Below the pieces are notes generated by a model. The model had not been told where the DNA came from and did no database searches. It saw only the letters and a program-made list of their open reading frames with translations. The position numbers and the translations under genes were made by a program. Of a DNA stretch of 64,000 bases, positions 1 to 13,100 are shown piece by piece; position 1 is the first letter of the stretch; each line of letters opens with the position of its first letter. This stretch comes from Amaranthus tricolor (lineage: Eukaryota; Streptophyta; Magnoliopsida; Caryophyllales; Amaranthaceae), in NCBI RefSeq assembly GCF_026212465.1, contig NC_080048.1:39163875-39227874 (forward strand). The letters are read 5' to 3'.

Positions 1-524
1 AATAATAATAATAATAAGGAGAAGAACGAGAAAAAAAATTAAAGACAATAAATGCTAAAGAGGGTAAAAAAGTAGCATATACATAATATATTAGTATAAT
101 TTATCATACAAAATGCACTAACAAACAAAAGAAAATATGACAAAGAAAATCATGTGCATTTTGTTTCTTATTCTTCAAAATAAATTACTTCTTCATAATT
201 ATTATAATTCCTAATGCTACAAGAAGGACCACCAATCCAAACCCATAATTTAGGAGATATATAATTTGAGTTTGGCAAAATTTTCTTTAAATCTAAAAGA
301 ATGGGAAGAGGAAGAAGATAGATTGTTTTTGTGATGGTGTTACATTGTCGATGGAAGGAAGAAGGAGAAGGAGGGTTTTTGATGTAAAGAGTAAAGTTGA
401 AAGGATAAGGGGTATGTGGTAAAAAAAATTATGGGGTAATCCGATTTTATAGAGTTATCCCAAATTGTACAATATACCGTATTATTTATGTATTCTTAAA
501 AGAAATACGTAAAGTAAAAGGTAA

Positions 525-745
525 ATAAAAAAATGCACATGGATATAAATGTAAATACTGCAAATAAAAAAAATGCACATATAAATATACGAGAATGAAA
601 AAAAAAATTGCTAACCGTCCATTTAGGCAGTAAAAGAAAAACAATTAGCCAGCCATATAGCCGGTTTAAAGAGCAACAAAAGAAATAAATAATACTAAAT
701 GGATGGTAAAAAAAAATTAACCAGCCATATAGGCGGTATAAAATA
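525..745. repeat. Locally duplicated short motifs
   Basis: Two motifs recur here. AAAAAAATGCACAT occurs near 527 and 568. A block reading TTAGCCAGCCATATAGCCGG near 645 recurs as TTAACCAGCCATATAGGCGG near 717. The spacing is irregular, so this looks like a decayed local duplication and not a regular satellite. No function is visible. Confidence 0.4.
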
Positions 746-916
746 AAATAATAACAAAAGCAATAAAGTGTCCTTGTCATCCGTAAAGATGACGTATTGT
801 CCAATAAATTATTTTATGGGTTATTTATCTTGCAACGTTTAGTAGTTGTTTCTCCCTCATCATCTTTGGTTCTTTTATTACTTTGTGAGGATTTATTTTC
901 AGTTGATGTTGTTGGG

Positions 917-1060
917 GCATTATTAGTTGGTTGTGTTGATGAATTATTTGTTGGTTGTACTGGTGGAATATTAGTCGGTGGAACTAGTGGATTATTAGTT
1001 GGTCGTACATGTGAATTACGAGTTGGTGGTACTGGTGAACCATTAGTATTATTGGGATTA
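917..1060. repeat. 24-bp minisatellite, about six units
   Basis: Units of 24 bp start at 917, 941, 965, 989, 1013 and 1037, each carrying a core like TTAGTTGGTTGTACTGGTGG. The period is a multiple of three, so every frame stays open. The plus frame gives an L-V-G-C/G-T-like octapeptide and the minus frame a P-T-N-N-rich octapeptide. The minus frame runs on into a basic K-R-T-K-D-D-E-G stretch and could be the tail of a decayed transposon protein. I could not identify a gene. Confidence 0.6.
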
Positions 1061-4000
1061 TTATGTCGGAGCTGATTTAAATCAGTCTTTGCTGGGTTTG
1101 TAGTGAAGAGTATGGAATTATGCTCAATTATAAAATATAAAAATGTATTAGAAACACCTTGGATGATGATGTTGATACCATTTGATTGTTGGTCTATTTT
1201 TGGGTACCGATGAAGAAAAAAAATGCTTAATTAGGTTTTAAAAATATTACCTTCTTGATTATTAAGGGTAGAGCTAGTGCTGATAACGTGTTAAAACTTA
1301 GAGAGATAAGGAGGAAATAGAACGAGTAAAAGTTAGAAGATGGAGATGTTTTTACTCATTGGTGTGTTTTTTTTATATTGGTGAACTTCCATATTTATAG
1401 GCAAGTTCATCTACAATTACATTAAATACATTCACATTATGATAAATTTATTAATTATCTTTCACACTATATTTCGACAATGTGAAATTTGTTATTTGAG
1501 ATTTTCTAAGATCATGTGAATCAAAGTGTCCATTTACTACTTTTGCACTTATTTGGGGTCTTGTGAATGTATTAGGTAATTTGGTTGGTAATCGATTTCG
1601 AGGAGTGTGCAACTGCAATTAATTAGAGTACAAACTAATTTGTATGAAAACCAAATTTGGGTCCCAAATGACTATTCTTTTATGCAAATTTTGTCAAATA
1701 TAGGCTATTTTGAGGGCTTGTATACTTTTATTGTTATATTGTTTGTATTGTTAAGGAAAGTCATATTTTGGATAATATGTTTTGTTTTTTAATTAATTGA
1801 CTTTTGAAAATTAAATTTTGTTTCAGTTAGAATAAATATTTCTTTTTTCAACTATTTTCCAAATACATACGATCATGGTTGCATCTGTCATCCACCACTA
1901 CTTTAAATCGTTAAACTATAGTTTATACGTGGTTAATATTTTTTTCTTATAGTTAAAAATAATTTTTGATATTGTATATAGTTTATCTGTACATCTAGGA
2001 TTTCAATTAAAAAGTAACGGTGATGATTTAAACCCCAAAGATACGTCATATATACTCTCAGTTTTTACTCGTTTCAATGAAAGCAAAGTTATTTATGAAC
2101 TTAGAAGTCACTATTTGTATGTTGACTTAATTTTATAGTTTATTTTCACTTGAACTAAATATATATATGTTTTTATTTTCTTGCTATTATTTGGAAATAT
2201 TATTTTTCTTACTATTTTTTATTGAAGCAAATTTAGTTTTGATAAAATAGTACTCCTATTATTTTAATGTGAACAAAATAAAAATCTAACATTTAAAAGT
2301 GCATATTTATGAATTATGGTTTGGTATGATTTTGAGATATCTAACTCTAACAAAGTCAAAATTGTAAAATATTGAGTTCTAGACCACTTTATTATAGACT
2401 TTTTTTAGTGTGTTAGTTAGGGAAAATAAAATTAAGCAAAAATTAAATAAAAATTTTTACTTTAAAAAGTAATATTTGTTTTTTTAAATGTGACAATAAA
2501 ATTCTTCTCCATTTCACCAATGGATCCGATTATATTTAGTAGTACGTAGCAACTACTCATCATTCGTTCATATTTTTAGTATTACTAATTTAATTGTGAA
2601 TTGACCCTACAAATGCTCAATTAAATTGAAATAATGTTATGAAAACAAAAGATTACGAAAAATTCTTTGAGATTAGGACTAATTATTTTTTTATTTCTTG
2701 TTTGCTTTTCTAATTTTGTCTTATATATGCTTTTATAATTAATGAACTTACTAGAATTAATATTTGTTGAATTATAGAGAATCAATCTTATCTTGAAGTA
2801 AATATATTTTTCATTGAAAGCACTGGAGTTTAATTCTCACAATCCTATCGTCAACCTTCTTTGTCTCGCAATTTATTATATATGGAAAAAAAATATTTGC
2901 TACCAAAAAATATAAACTATCAACTAATAATAATTAGTTAAGAAATAATATATAAAATGGAGCTTAATTAATTTGAGCTTTAATCCATTTATGAGCTTCT
3001 TAGTCCTATATGTAATTTGGCTACCAATAGATTTCATACAATAGTCCAAAGAATTTAAGTTCGAGCCTGTTTAATTTTGGCTTAATTTGAATAAGAATCA
3101 TATTAATATTAAATTGTTACTCAAATTAGAACAAAATAAAGGTTGTCGTTTAATCGAATTTATTCAACGCACATAAAAATAAGTGTTATATTTTTATTAT
3201 AACTAATCTACTTTTCTGAATTCGCTCACAAATAATGAATAATAACACCTACTATTTATTCATTTAATTTGCTATATTTACTTTTTATTTATTTATAATA
3301 TTTTATAACAAATTAATATAACAAATTTAATAAGACGAAAATAACATACCATTGGATGTGGAAATTCTGGAATTAGGTGCATATATTGAAATGGGGGCCA
3401 CATTCATCTGCCGACAGAAGTTGGAGCCATAGTCTATTAATGCATCACCACAATTAATAAGTTGAATTCCATAATAATTTGTTTATACAATATAATTATG
3501 TTATCTTGTTTTGGTGTACAAATACTATATTTAAGCAATTATGTCTCGTTTAATGCAAATAATCTCAAAGACGTAGACATAAACAACCTGAAAATGACTA
3601 TTTTGTATCTCACAAACAATTAGCCTTATTTTTGTTTGATACGTCTTATTGAATTTACTTTATTTTTATTTACAATTTATACTTTTTTTAATTATTATTC
3701 ACACATTTAACTTAATTTTTCATCTAAATTATATATTTTTTTCATTTTCTCATAAAATTTTAAAAATAATTTTTTACTGTTGTTACTCATTTTTCTTGAT
3801 TTTCGCTTTAATTATACTTGGAGCTGTTTCTTTCAATAGAAGAGAAAGGAGTTATTTTCACAAACCCTCCCACATTTTCCGCAATGAAAATTGGACTTGG
3901 AACCTCAATTCTCAATTGTTGATTATTATTGAAACTTGAAAGCTCATTGTTGTACTATTAAATCTATTTTTATGACTTAATAATTAAATAGTACTCCCAT

Positions 4001-6200
4001 GGAAATTAGTAGATTTGTAACCTAGATTAAGGTTATTTTGAGTTTGTCGGATTGATAACTAAGGGTCGAGCTATGTGTTGGTGAAAATCGATTATAACCC
4101 ACCTTTGTAAATCAGTTAAAACACATTATATATAATTATATATAGAATATTCGCAACTTTTGTTCTTGTGATTGACGATAAACTTCTCATCAGGACAATT
4201 AGTTTTGGTCAAAAAATTATACTTTGAGAGAAATATTCTTTTCTATTTGATTTTATTGTCTCATTGAGATGAGTTTTATACTTGACAATGTTTTATAGTT
4301 TAAGAATAAAACATAAATTAAAAGTGATCAATAAATAATAATTAAATGAGGAATTAATGACTTTTCAAACCAACTTCAAAGGCTAAAATGTATAATAGTA
4401 TTTTATGCTTCAATATTTGTTCTCATAGTTAGTCTCATTGGGATGTTATACACTTGCATAAAGTTTGTATGGAATTTTCATAAGCGTCAAATGACAAGTT
4501 ATCATATATTCAATCATCTAAATAATTGATTTCAAACTAAATTATTGTGTAGAATGCAATTATTTTAAAATAATGTTAAGCATAAAAAATTGTTTATATT
4601 TTATATGTTGTTAATTTTAGTTGTAAATATTCCTTAAAAATATTTTAAATATAATGAAATAAAACTTCTAAAACACATCAAATTTGACGAGAAAATACAC
4701 TTATTAATTATTTATTTTTTTGATATATTATTATTCTAGTTAGTTTGTTAAGCTACCAAAAATATAATTTAAGCTAGCTATTTTGTAATTATCTTAAAAT
4801 TGATAATGATTAATTAAGTAGTAACGATAAAATGAAGTCCAAAAACCAAGAAATAAAAGTTAAGAAAGCCGAGAAAATATGAAATACTGCTAGCAATATA
4901 TAATCGAATATTCAGCAGAGACCTAACTGAAAAAGTTCAATAAGAATGCACCGCAAAAAAAGGTCATAGTTTCGATTTGCCACATATCATTTTTTTTTTA
5001 ACTTGATGAGAACAAACTTACTAAATTATCTATCTATATCTCTAATTTAATTTCTTTATAAAAGAAAAGTCTCCTATATCACCATAACCCTTATGGAACT
5101 TTAGGAGGAGTATAAACAAAGTAGAGGGCCCAATTTATTTTTATTTAAAAAATGAGGATAATAATTTAGCTAATCATTTATTTTTCCTAATCATCATCTA
5201 ATAGATAAAATTATATTTTAAAAGAATAACTAAAGTTGAACTATTATATGAAGTACTCTTAAGCAAAGTAGTACTCCTATAGGCTATATATTTATCCAAA
5301 CTCATAATTTGATCATTTAAGATGATTATTTAAAGGAAAAAATATGATCCTAATCCGAATATAGATAATCTAAATTAATTATAGAAATGAAGAGTTTGAA
5401 TTCAAGTGAAATTGAGTAAACCTAAACTTATTCATTGCATCAAAATTTAGGATCCATTTGTTTTTATTGAACATTTACCTATTAGAGTATTAGTAATCTG
5501 AATATAATGTGCCATGTTGATTTGAAAAACAATCACTTATCTAATGAGACGATACACATAACTTTTTTAAAATTTTTATCATAAAATTAGTTTTTTTATT
5601 TTTTTAATTTTTTTTATTGTTTGCATACTTTAAAATATATTAATTTGACCGTACAGGTGAATGTATAATAATATTGTTTTAGTTATATATATTTCTCAAT
5701 TATTTTAATGGGGTGATACATGTGAAAGTATTTTGTTAGTTATAATAATAAACTAAAACTCTATTTTCATATGTTCCTCTTAAATAGATTATTTGAATTT
5801 TTAGTGCTAAACTTTAAATATAAATTCTCATTAAACTAAATAAAAAACATATTTATGTGATATTTTAATAAATTTATTTCAATATAATATATTTTTTAAA
5901 TATTAATTTTTATGATTTTTGAAAACTTTAAAAATTAAATTATTAGATTTTTAAGTTTATATTAGAACTTGCAAATAAAATGAATGAGAAGAAAAGAAAA
6001 CATTAGAATTATTATTTTAACTCGATCTTGTATTCTAGTTTCTAATTTCTTAATTTTCATGTCAAAAGTTGAAGTTATTTGACCGAATTGTCAATTTTGC
6101 ATAGATTTCATCAGTAGGGCAATTTTCAATGCATTATGTAATTACCTCAAAACGACCTAAACATAAATCCAAAGGTTAATTCAAAACATTTTTTGTTAGT

Positions 6201-8730
6201 TTTATCAATAATAAGAATAATAATGCATACATCTAACCCACCAAACCCCATCCTAAATGAAAGCCATTTGATGGTATTAGGGTAAATGAATATTATAGGC
6301 ACAAATCAAAATGAATACCTTCTGAATATTGTGTAAACTATTCAAATGAATGGAAGGAGTAACACGGAAAAATAGTAACAGAGTTAGTTTAGTACACATA
6401 AAATGACAAGAATTCAAGCTCTCTATACCAATATCTTGAATTTGCCGATGCTCATTTTGTATCATGAGCTCATGCTCCAAAAGACGTAAAATGAGGAAAT
6501 GAATTACCGAAACAAACCAAACATGTACTTGGGTGCAACCATTGACCCAACCGATCAAAAATAATCAAATGATATGCCAAAAAGAAAAGAAACAAAAATC
6601 AACGAATTGTCGTAAAGATTGTAACATTAATGAGCAGGATGATACACTGGGTATGATGATAAATGTAAACATCATAACAGCCAAATTAGTAAATTCAACA
6701 GAAATTTGAAACTAACTTGTGCACAATCATTTACATGGAAAACTGAAATAAAAAATGACAAATGAACCGGTTTTGTACATAATACTTCACTTGTAGCTCC
6801 TACACCTCTGTCACACAATAAAATTAACTGTCAGTAACTGTATAAGTCCGGTTTTGTACCGAATGCATACCACAATGCTGCATAACGAAACGTCTGAAAG
6901 GAGACAGACAATTCTTACAAATGTGTCCCGGGAAAAGCACAACAGAAACCGAAAGAGGAAAAAGAGCACAGGAGACGGTTGAATTTTTTAGTATAGAAAC
7001 ACAAATAAACAATCCTAGGCCTACAATGAAGAAATCTGGAGGTGGTAGTTGGGTCAAAGACGTATCGGGAATGATGAATATACATTCAATAGGCCCTCAT
7101 TAAAAGCTAGCTGATGGACCATTTGAGGATATATGGCAGTAATCCTGGATGGAGAAACTGTTGTGTGTTGACATAAAAACCGACAAGTGAAGGTCACATT
7201 CTAGATCTGCATGAGAAGTAGTAATCTTAGACTCGGACGAATTGGTACGATCCTAAGAATTCGTGACCGGAGCTTATGTACTCGGGAATATTCTTCTGAT
7301 TTTGCAACACTTACTATATATGGATTTTACATAAAACTGCAACACTTTCCAAAAATAATGTGATTTTCTTTCTCTTATTATCTCATCCACTCATTTGCTT
7401 CTCCTATTTCCCCACTATAATCACAAACCTTCATTTTTATGGTTCTACGTACTACAAATTCATGAAATTTTCATTTAAAATGTACCGCATTCGATAATGA
7501 AGCAAAAGTACATAAAATGATCCAATCTGGCCGAAACATGACCGACACAGAACATAACTCATAAATTGACATGGACCAAACAAGAACAAAGTCATTTATA
7601 TTGCAGAAGATTAAACACTGGGAGTATGGGAAGATGAAACTGTTTTCTACCCAACATGAGAGTGACATGGGGCCCAGAAAAGTACAGTCACATAACTACT
7701 CTCCTCTCTCAGTACTGAACAGCAGAGTACTAAACACTTCTCGAGAGTCACTCAGAGTGACAACCTCACAAAAGCAGTAACAATCACATTTTACAGCGGT
7801 AAAAATCAATGGGTTTTGTATTTAGTAACCACTTGACTTGATACACAAGTGAAAAGTCTCATATTCTTACAAAAAATGAAGGATACACGACGATAACACT
7901 AATATCAGAATCTTAGAATAGTTTTTATTGCAGAGCACTTAATATTTGTTATAAACACATCCAAGAACTAGAAGTAGCAGATCTCTCTCAGTTAAGCTAG
8001 GTTGTTTTTAGTGTTCATAAACAATTCTTAGGGTATTCTCTTTATTCAATGTCCCTTCACTCCATATTTTCTGCCCAATTGGCTAACAAATTCTATTTCT
8101 TGTAAATTATCAATGAGTAATAATTACTTTATCATAAATGGAGACCACAAAGTAAATTCATCTGTCACATAAAAAGGAAGGTATCATCAAGCCATTTTAA
8201 TCAATCGTTTTGACCATATAACTTAATTACACTTCTCATTCTTCCACCATTTCTCATATAATTATATCCATGAATAAAGGTGTGTTTTTCTCTCCCCTTT
8301 ATACAGATTCACAACATAGAGTCATTTTCTATTCTTTTTTTGTAAACCTTCCCTACCTTGTCTATCTGGATCCCCATGAATTTTCAGTTTTTCGGAGAAA
8401 AAGCTTCACTTGGAAGTGTCTAATGTTCATCTTCAAGAAAAGGATTTCCAATGAACGGTGGCATTGGGTAAGTTTAATACCAACAAATCCAAAATCATGT
8501 CAAGATTAGCCAAGCTGTAATTATCAATCATGTTTAGCTTGTCTTCTTCATTGTAGGGAGGCAAGTTACTTTGAAGGAGTTTGCTTGCTGTGAATAAAAA
8601 GCTTTGCATATGTACGTTGAATTAAGTGTAGGTGACACATAGAATTAAGTGTGTGTAGCAAAAATAGAGAGCGGCTACTTGAATATTATGTGATTGATGT
8701 GCGCTTAAAGTTAAAAAACAAGTTTAATGG
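6201..8730. other. Intergenic DNA, including a less AT-rich unassigned stretch
   Basis: No gene could be recognised. The part from about 6780 to 7290 is visibly less AT-rich than its surroundings. It carries overlapping open frames on both strands of 60-77 codons with no recognisable motif. It could be an untranslated exon, a noncoding transcript or a decayed repeat. The rest (7300-8730) is ordinary AT-rich sequence. Confidence 0.4.
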
Positions 8731-8739
8731 AAAGAACAT

Positions 8740-9165
8740 CAGACTGGTGCTACTTTATGGATCAGAATGTTAGGGCTTTCAGAAAGGATCGTAGTAGGAA
8801 TACTTCGATGGATAAGAGGGTATACCTTGAAGGATCAAATTTGAAATGAGGATATAAGAAAGGGTTTATGAGTCGCAAATATTGAGGAAAAGATGAAAGA
8901 GAATCATTTAAGATGGTCTGAGCATGTGTAAATACAGGCATTAGCCAATCGGTAAGAAAAATAGAGGGTCGGAGCTTGGGAGACTTAAAAAGAGAGCGAG
9001 CAAGATCAAATATGACTTAGAGGACATGAGTGGTTAGAAAATTAGAATGGATGGAAAAGAAGAATCCATATAGGCGATACATTGGAAATGATATATTGGT
9101 TCATGTAGCCGATCCTAATATATTGAGATTAAGCCTTTCGCTTTGTTATTGTTGTATATGTCTGT
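8740..9165 (+). mobile_element. Decayed 3' end of a LINE-type retrotransposon
   Basis: A broken plus-strand translation reads RMLGLSERI, then LRWIRGYTLKDQI, NEDIRKGL, VANIEEKMKENHLRWSEHV. This is the conserved C-terminal stretch that follows the reverse transcriptase in plant LINE-like elements. Stop codons interrupt it. It ends near 9110-9165 in the usual tail, a TGGTTCATGTAGCCGATCC-like segment followed by a TTG-rich run. The 5' part of the element is missing. Two shorter tails of the same type lie near 45254 and 57834. Confidence 0.65.
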
Positions 9166-9564
9166 TGAATGCGTTGGATTGATTCCTCATTCCCTTTGTG
9201 GGACAAGATTCAATTTTCGAGTTATCTAGTCTTTTAATAGTCAAGTGAAAAAGGCATTGATAAGGGAAAAAACAGGAGAGCTTGGATTCTATCCAATTGA
9301 GATTCATAAGCATTGGGAGACACTGTTTTCAGCTACGAATTATGCACTTTTTTTTATCGAATCAAATCAAGAAAAGTTAACAATAGTAACAAAATTACAA
9401 GTACATATTTGGGAAAGTTTCGTGGGGATTCTGAGGTAATGCTTGCGTATTCCACAACTGCCCTGTTCTACTAAGGACAATTAAATGAGGCTCAAGTACA
9501 AAATGGCAGAACGACTGCGTGAGTAGGAATGTAAAACCATTTAAGACGAATGTAGAAGAGATGC

Positions 9565-9838
9565 TTAAGGGAAAGTATCCTTGTTTTGGATATTTTACCA
9601 ACAGTAATATTTGAATGAACTAGTGCATCTTATCCCCCTTAAAGCATACACTATGGAAATGGTCGATAATTACGATCCATACATGACCAATAACAAACAA
9701 ATTAAGGGAAAGTATCCTTGTTTTGGATATTTTACCAACAGTAATATTTGAATGAACTAGTGCATCTTATCCCCCTCAAAGCATACACTATGGAAATGGT
9801 CGATAATTACGATCCATACATGACCAATAACAAACAAA
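9565..9838. repeat. 137-bp tandem duplication
   Basis: Bases 9565-9701 are repeated directly as 9702-9838. By eye the copies differ at one base (a run of Cs followed by TTAAAGC versus TCAAAGC). The near-identity means the duplication is recent. It lies about 310 bp beyond the PRT6 stop codon, on the 3' side of that minus-strand gene, so it may affect its 3' untranslated or termination region. Confidence 0.9.
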
Positions 9839-10147
9839 TTTCCAAGCAAGTGGAAAAAAATATTACTTAATTCAAAAATATTACATGACCAATAACAAAA
9901 TGAAAATAGAAAAATTCTTCAAGGAAAAGAGAAGAAACTTACATGATTCAGCTGCATTGGAATTGCAGGTCAGAACTAATTTGTATACCATCTTAGTTAG
10001 AGGCCATGGATAGATAAAGACCCAGAGCTTTCCAGTACACAAGTATCTGATATTCATCATGATTGTTTAGCAACATTACTCGTGATAATACACAAGTAGA
10101 ACAGTAAAGTAATCAACACCCATAGCTTTCCAGCACCACTTTGAGCT

Positions 10148-13100
10148 CTAAACCCATATGAAGGTACCAACTGCGTTAGGCCGAACTCTGGAATTTAAAT
10201 CTAGGCCATGAGAAGCCACCTAAAGGACAAAATGTTTGTGTAAACGAAGTTGTATGCAATAATATTGTCAAGTAAAACAAAACTCACCTGTCTAAATCAG
10301 AATTACTAATAAGGAAGCAACAAAACAATGATAAATTTGACCCTTACCATGTAAGTCAAAGCTGCATAACGCTCTTCATTCAAATACAATGGCTTGCCTC
10401 TTAACATTTCGACATCCTGTGAAAGTACATATAAGTATTAGAAACTATAACATAAAAGTATTAGAAACTAAGTAGGCCGAAAATCACATCTCCTTTTATA
10501 CAACATGTAGACCTTAGAGTCTTTCCCAAGCAAAAACTTAGCCTTGATATAGTAGGTTTAATTCCATGATATAGACAGACTGGATGGAAGATTATTACAC
10601 AAAGAACATTCCAATAGACTTGGAAATAAAAAAAGCAATTCAAGCAACGAGTCTGGTGATATATTACCTCTTCACCAAAAGCATCTAGGTAAGGGGAGGG
10701 CCAACGAGCTTGGCGTGAATTACGCTGAAGAAAGATGATAGTTTTCTATTCATAAGAAAACGAAAAAGCTCAGAGAAAGCAAAAAAGGTGCACAACTGAA
10801 AACATGGATAATAATAGCCAGGAAGTTGTGAAACCGAACCCTAATCAAGAGGAAAACTCCAGTTCCAGCACCACACGACATGGCATGAGAATGACATCCA
10901 CTTTCGCTATGGAAACAAATCAAGGCACACCTCATGAATAATGTAGTTTGGCAAAAATTAAAAAAATAATTTTATTTATTACTGAATGCAACAAAAATGG
11001 ACAAGTGATACTGGACCTGCAGCAAGGTTTCCAGACTGGAGAACATAGTCTTCCACACAAGAGGCACAAGGCAGGGTCCTCTGGCATAACACCACAGCTA
11101 GGACATCGGGCTTTTATATACCTAAATGAACCAGCATCAATTCATAAAATTGAGGCATATAGGAAGCTGAAGGAAAATAAATAGACATTGGTACATCTAC
11201 AGAATTACATTTAAAGATCCCCTCAAAGAAAAAAACAAAAGAGAAAAAGAAACAACACATATGACAATAATTCAATAAGACAATATAATAATATGATATT
11301 GATAATAGAAAGAAAGAAAATTAAAGGAAAGAAAAAACCTCTGCACCAGATCCTGATAAAGAATAGGAAGAGACATCAGCTGAAACGGAACCACTGGAGT
11401 TAAATGCAGGACACGCTGAATGCATTGATTCTCAAACTCCTTGGAGAAATGATGAAACCATTTCAACATCATACAACGTAGCTCTCCGTCTTTAAGAACA
11501 ATATCCAATCGAGGAATTCCAAACAGATTCTTCAATTCATTAACCTCATCCATATGGTCTACAGAATTATTGGCCTCAAAGTATTCCGATATTTCTAATG
11601 ATTTATCGAAGTCACCTATCCTTGACGGAAAAGGTGAACTGGAAGGACATTTTAAAAGTTTCCATAACAACAAACATCTTCGCAGATATGGTAAGCTTAA
11701 TTTGTCGATGACATCCTTGAGGTGACAAGAAGGATCAATATAATTTGAAATGAAAAATTGCTTAGTAATCGCAGATTTTCCAGCTAATTTGGCAATATCA
11801 GCAACTAAGGAATCATGGAAGCCTAAATCACTGATGTTGCAGTTTGAGTACGTACAGTAAGTAATTATAGCCTGCAAAGGATTATAATTATTTAGAGATG
11901 CACAAACAACAAAAAAGGAATCAGCATTAATAAATACTTCTATAATTAAAGAAAGTGTCACCACACCTGAATGACGGTGATCCCGTAAAAGATATGCACA
12001 AGAGGGACAAAGCTCTCAGTTGAGGATAGGAATGGACAGGGAAGATAAAATAAAGTCCACATCAAAGTTGAAAAAGGATCACAGATAAGAACAGGACGTG
12101 AAGCTTGGTACCAAAATTTCATGTCAGGAAACATCGTCTCCCCATTTGTATGTTTCAGTAGGCGCACAATGTTTCCTGTTAAAGTTAAATTTTTGTTGTA
12201 GCATTTTCATAAAATTCAATACAAAAGAAACAAAAAGACATACAAAAGTTTTGCCAATTAAAAATCAATTAAATATCACAATATTAATTTAGAACAAAGA
12301 GAAAGGCGCTGCATTCAGTAACAAACACAGTTTTATGAAAGGGAAAGAGTAAATATCCATTTATACTGAAAGAAATGTATGTACCTTCTCCATTACTTGC
12401 TCCCATATGACCCTGATCAGAAGTAATGCCAGAGCAAATGGATGCTGAGAAGATTTGAAGGCCTCTAAACCTCAAAAGCAAATCAGGCACCGTTTTTCTT
12501 CTTGTGCTTTGAACAATTTTTAAAAGCAACGGCAATATAAATCCACCAGATGACTTAAATTCCTCCGAAAGAGAATGAAGGCCCTTCCTTGCACTCAGAG
12601 AGCACTTTCCACTACGAGCTGCAATTTCTATTGACACAAGTGAATACTTGAGAGTGGCCCACATAAGAACAGAAGGGCTCACTCTCCCTGACTTTAAAAA
12701 GAGATCCTTCCCTGGAAAATACATCTCACTTAGAGATTGAAAGACAGGTTCGAGATTAGCCCTTATCCTTCTGTTTCTATGCACAGGCAAAGCCTTTAAC
12801 GTTTGACTCCTTGAAACTACAGAAGCTGAACTTCGTAATATAGAAACGGCATATTTAATCTTTAATGAGCCATTCTCCTCCTTGGGTGCATTCAAAGAAC
12901 TAGAAGACTGTGCTGAAAAGATGCTCGAATCTGTAGGCTTCTCCCATAGATTACTGGAATCATCAGGAACAGCAGGTAATGTTGAATTGGCAAGGCGGCG
13001 ACATACTGGACAGGTAAACTCACCCTGAAAAAACGCGATAAGTGAAGGATAACGAAAACCTGGAGAAAAAGAGTACAGAGAATCTTATAGTACTATACTT

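Larger units (their letters stand above)
1..6200. other. AT-rich intergenic DNA without a recognisable gene
   Basis: Homopolymer-rich, AT-rich sequence with only short open frames, none of which resembles a known protein. It begins with an (AAT)n stretch at 1-17. It also holds loosely repeated blocks at 530-760 and a 24-bp minisatellite at 917-1060, listed separately. No splice-consistent coding exon was found on either strand. Confidence 0.6.

Noticed and set aside
797..1075. 92-codon open frame on the plus strand
   Set aside because: It consists largely of a 24-bp minisatellite, so open length is explained by the period being divisible by three. No protein family signature.
10461..10935. 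Minus-strand open frames of about 60 codons near the PRT6 3' end
   Set aside because: They are intron read-through around short real exons (10668-10745, 10840-10906), which were placed by splice sites and reading phase.
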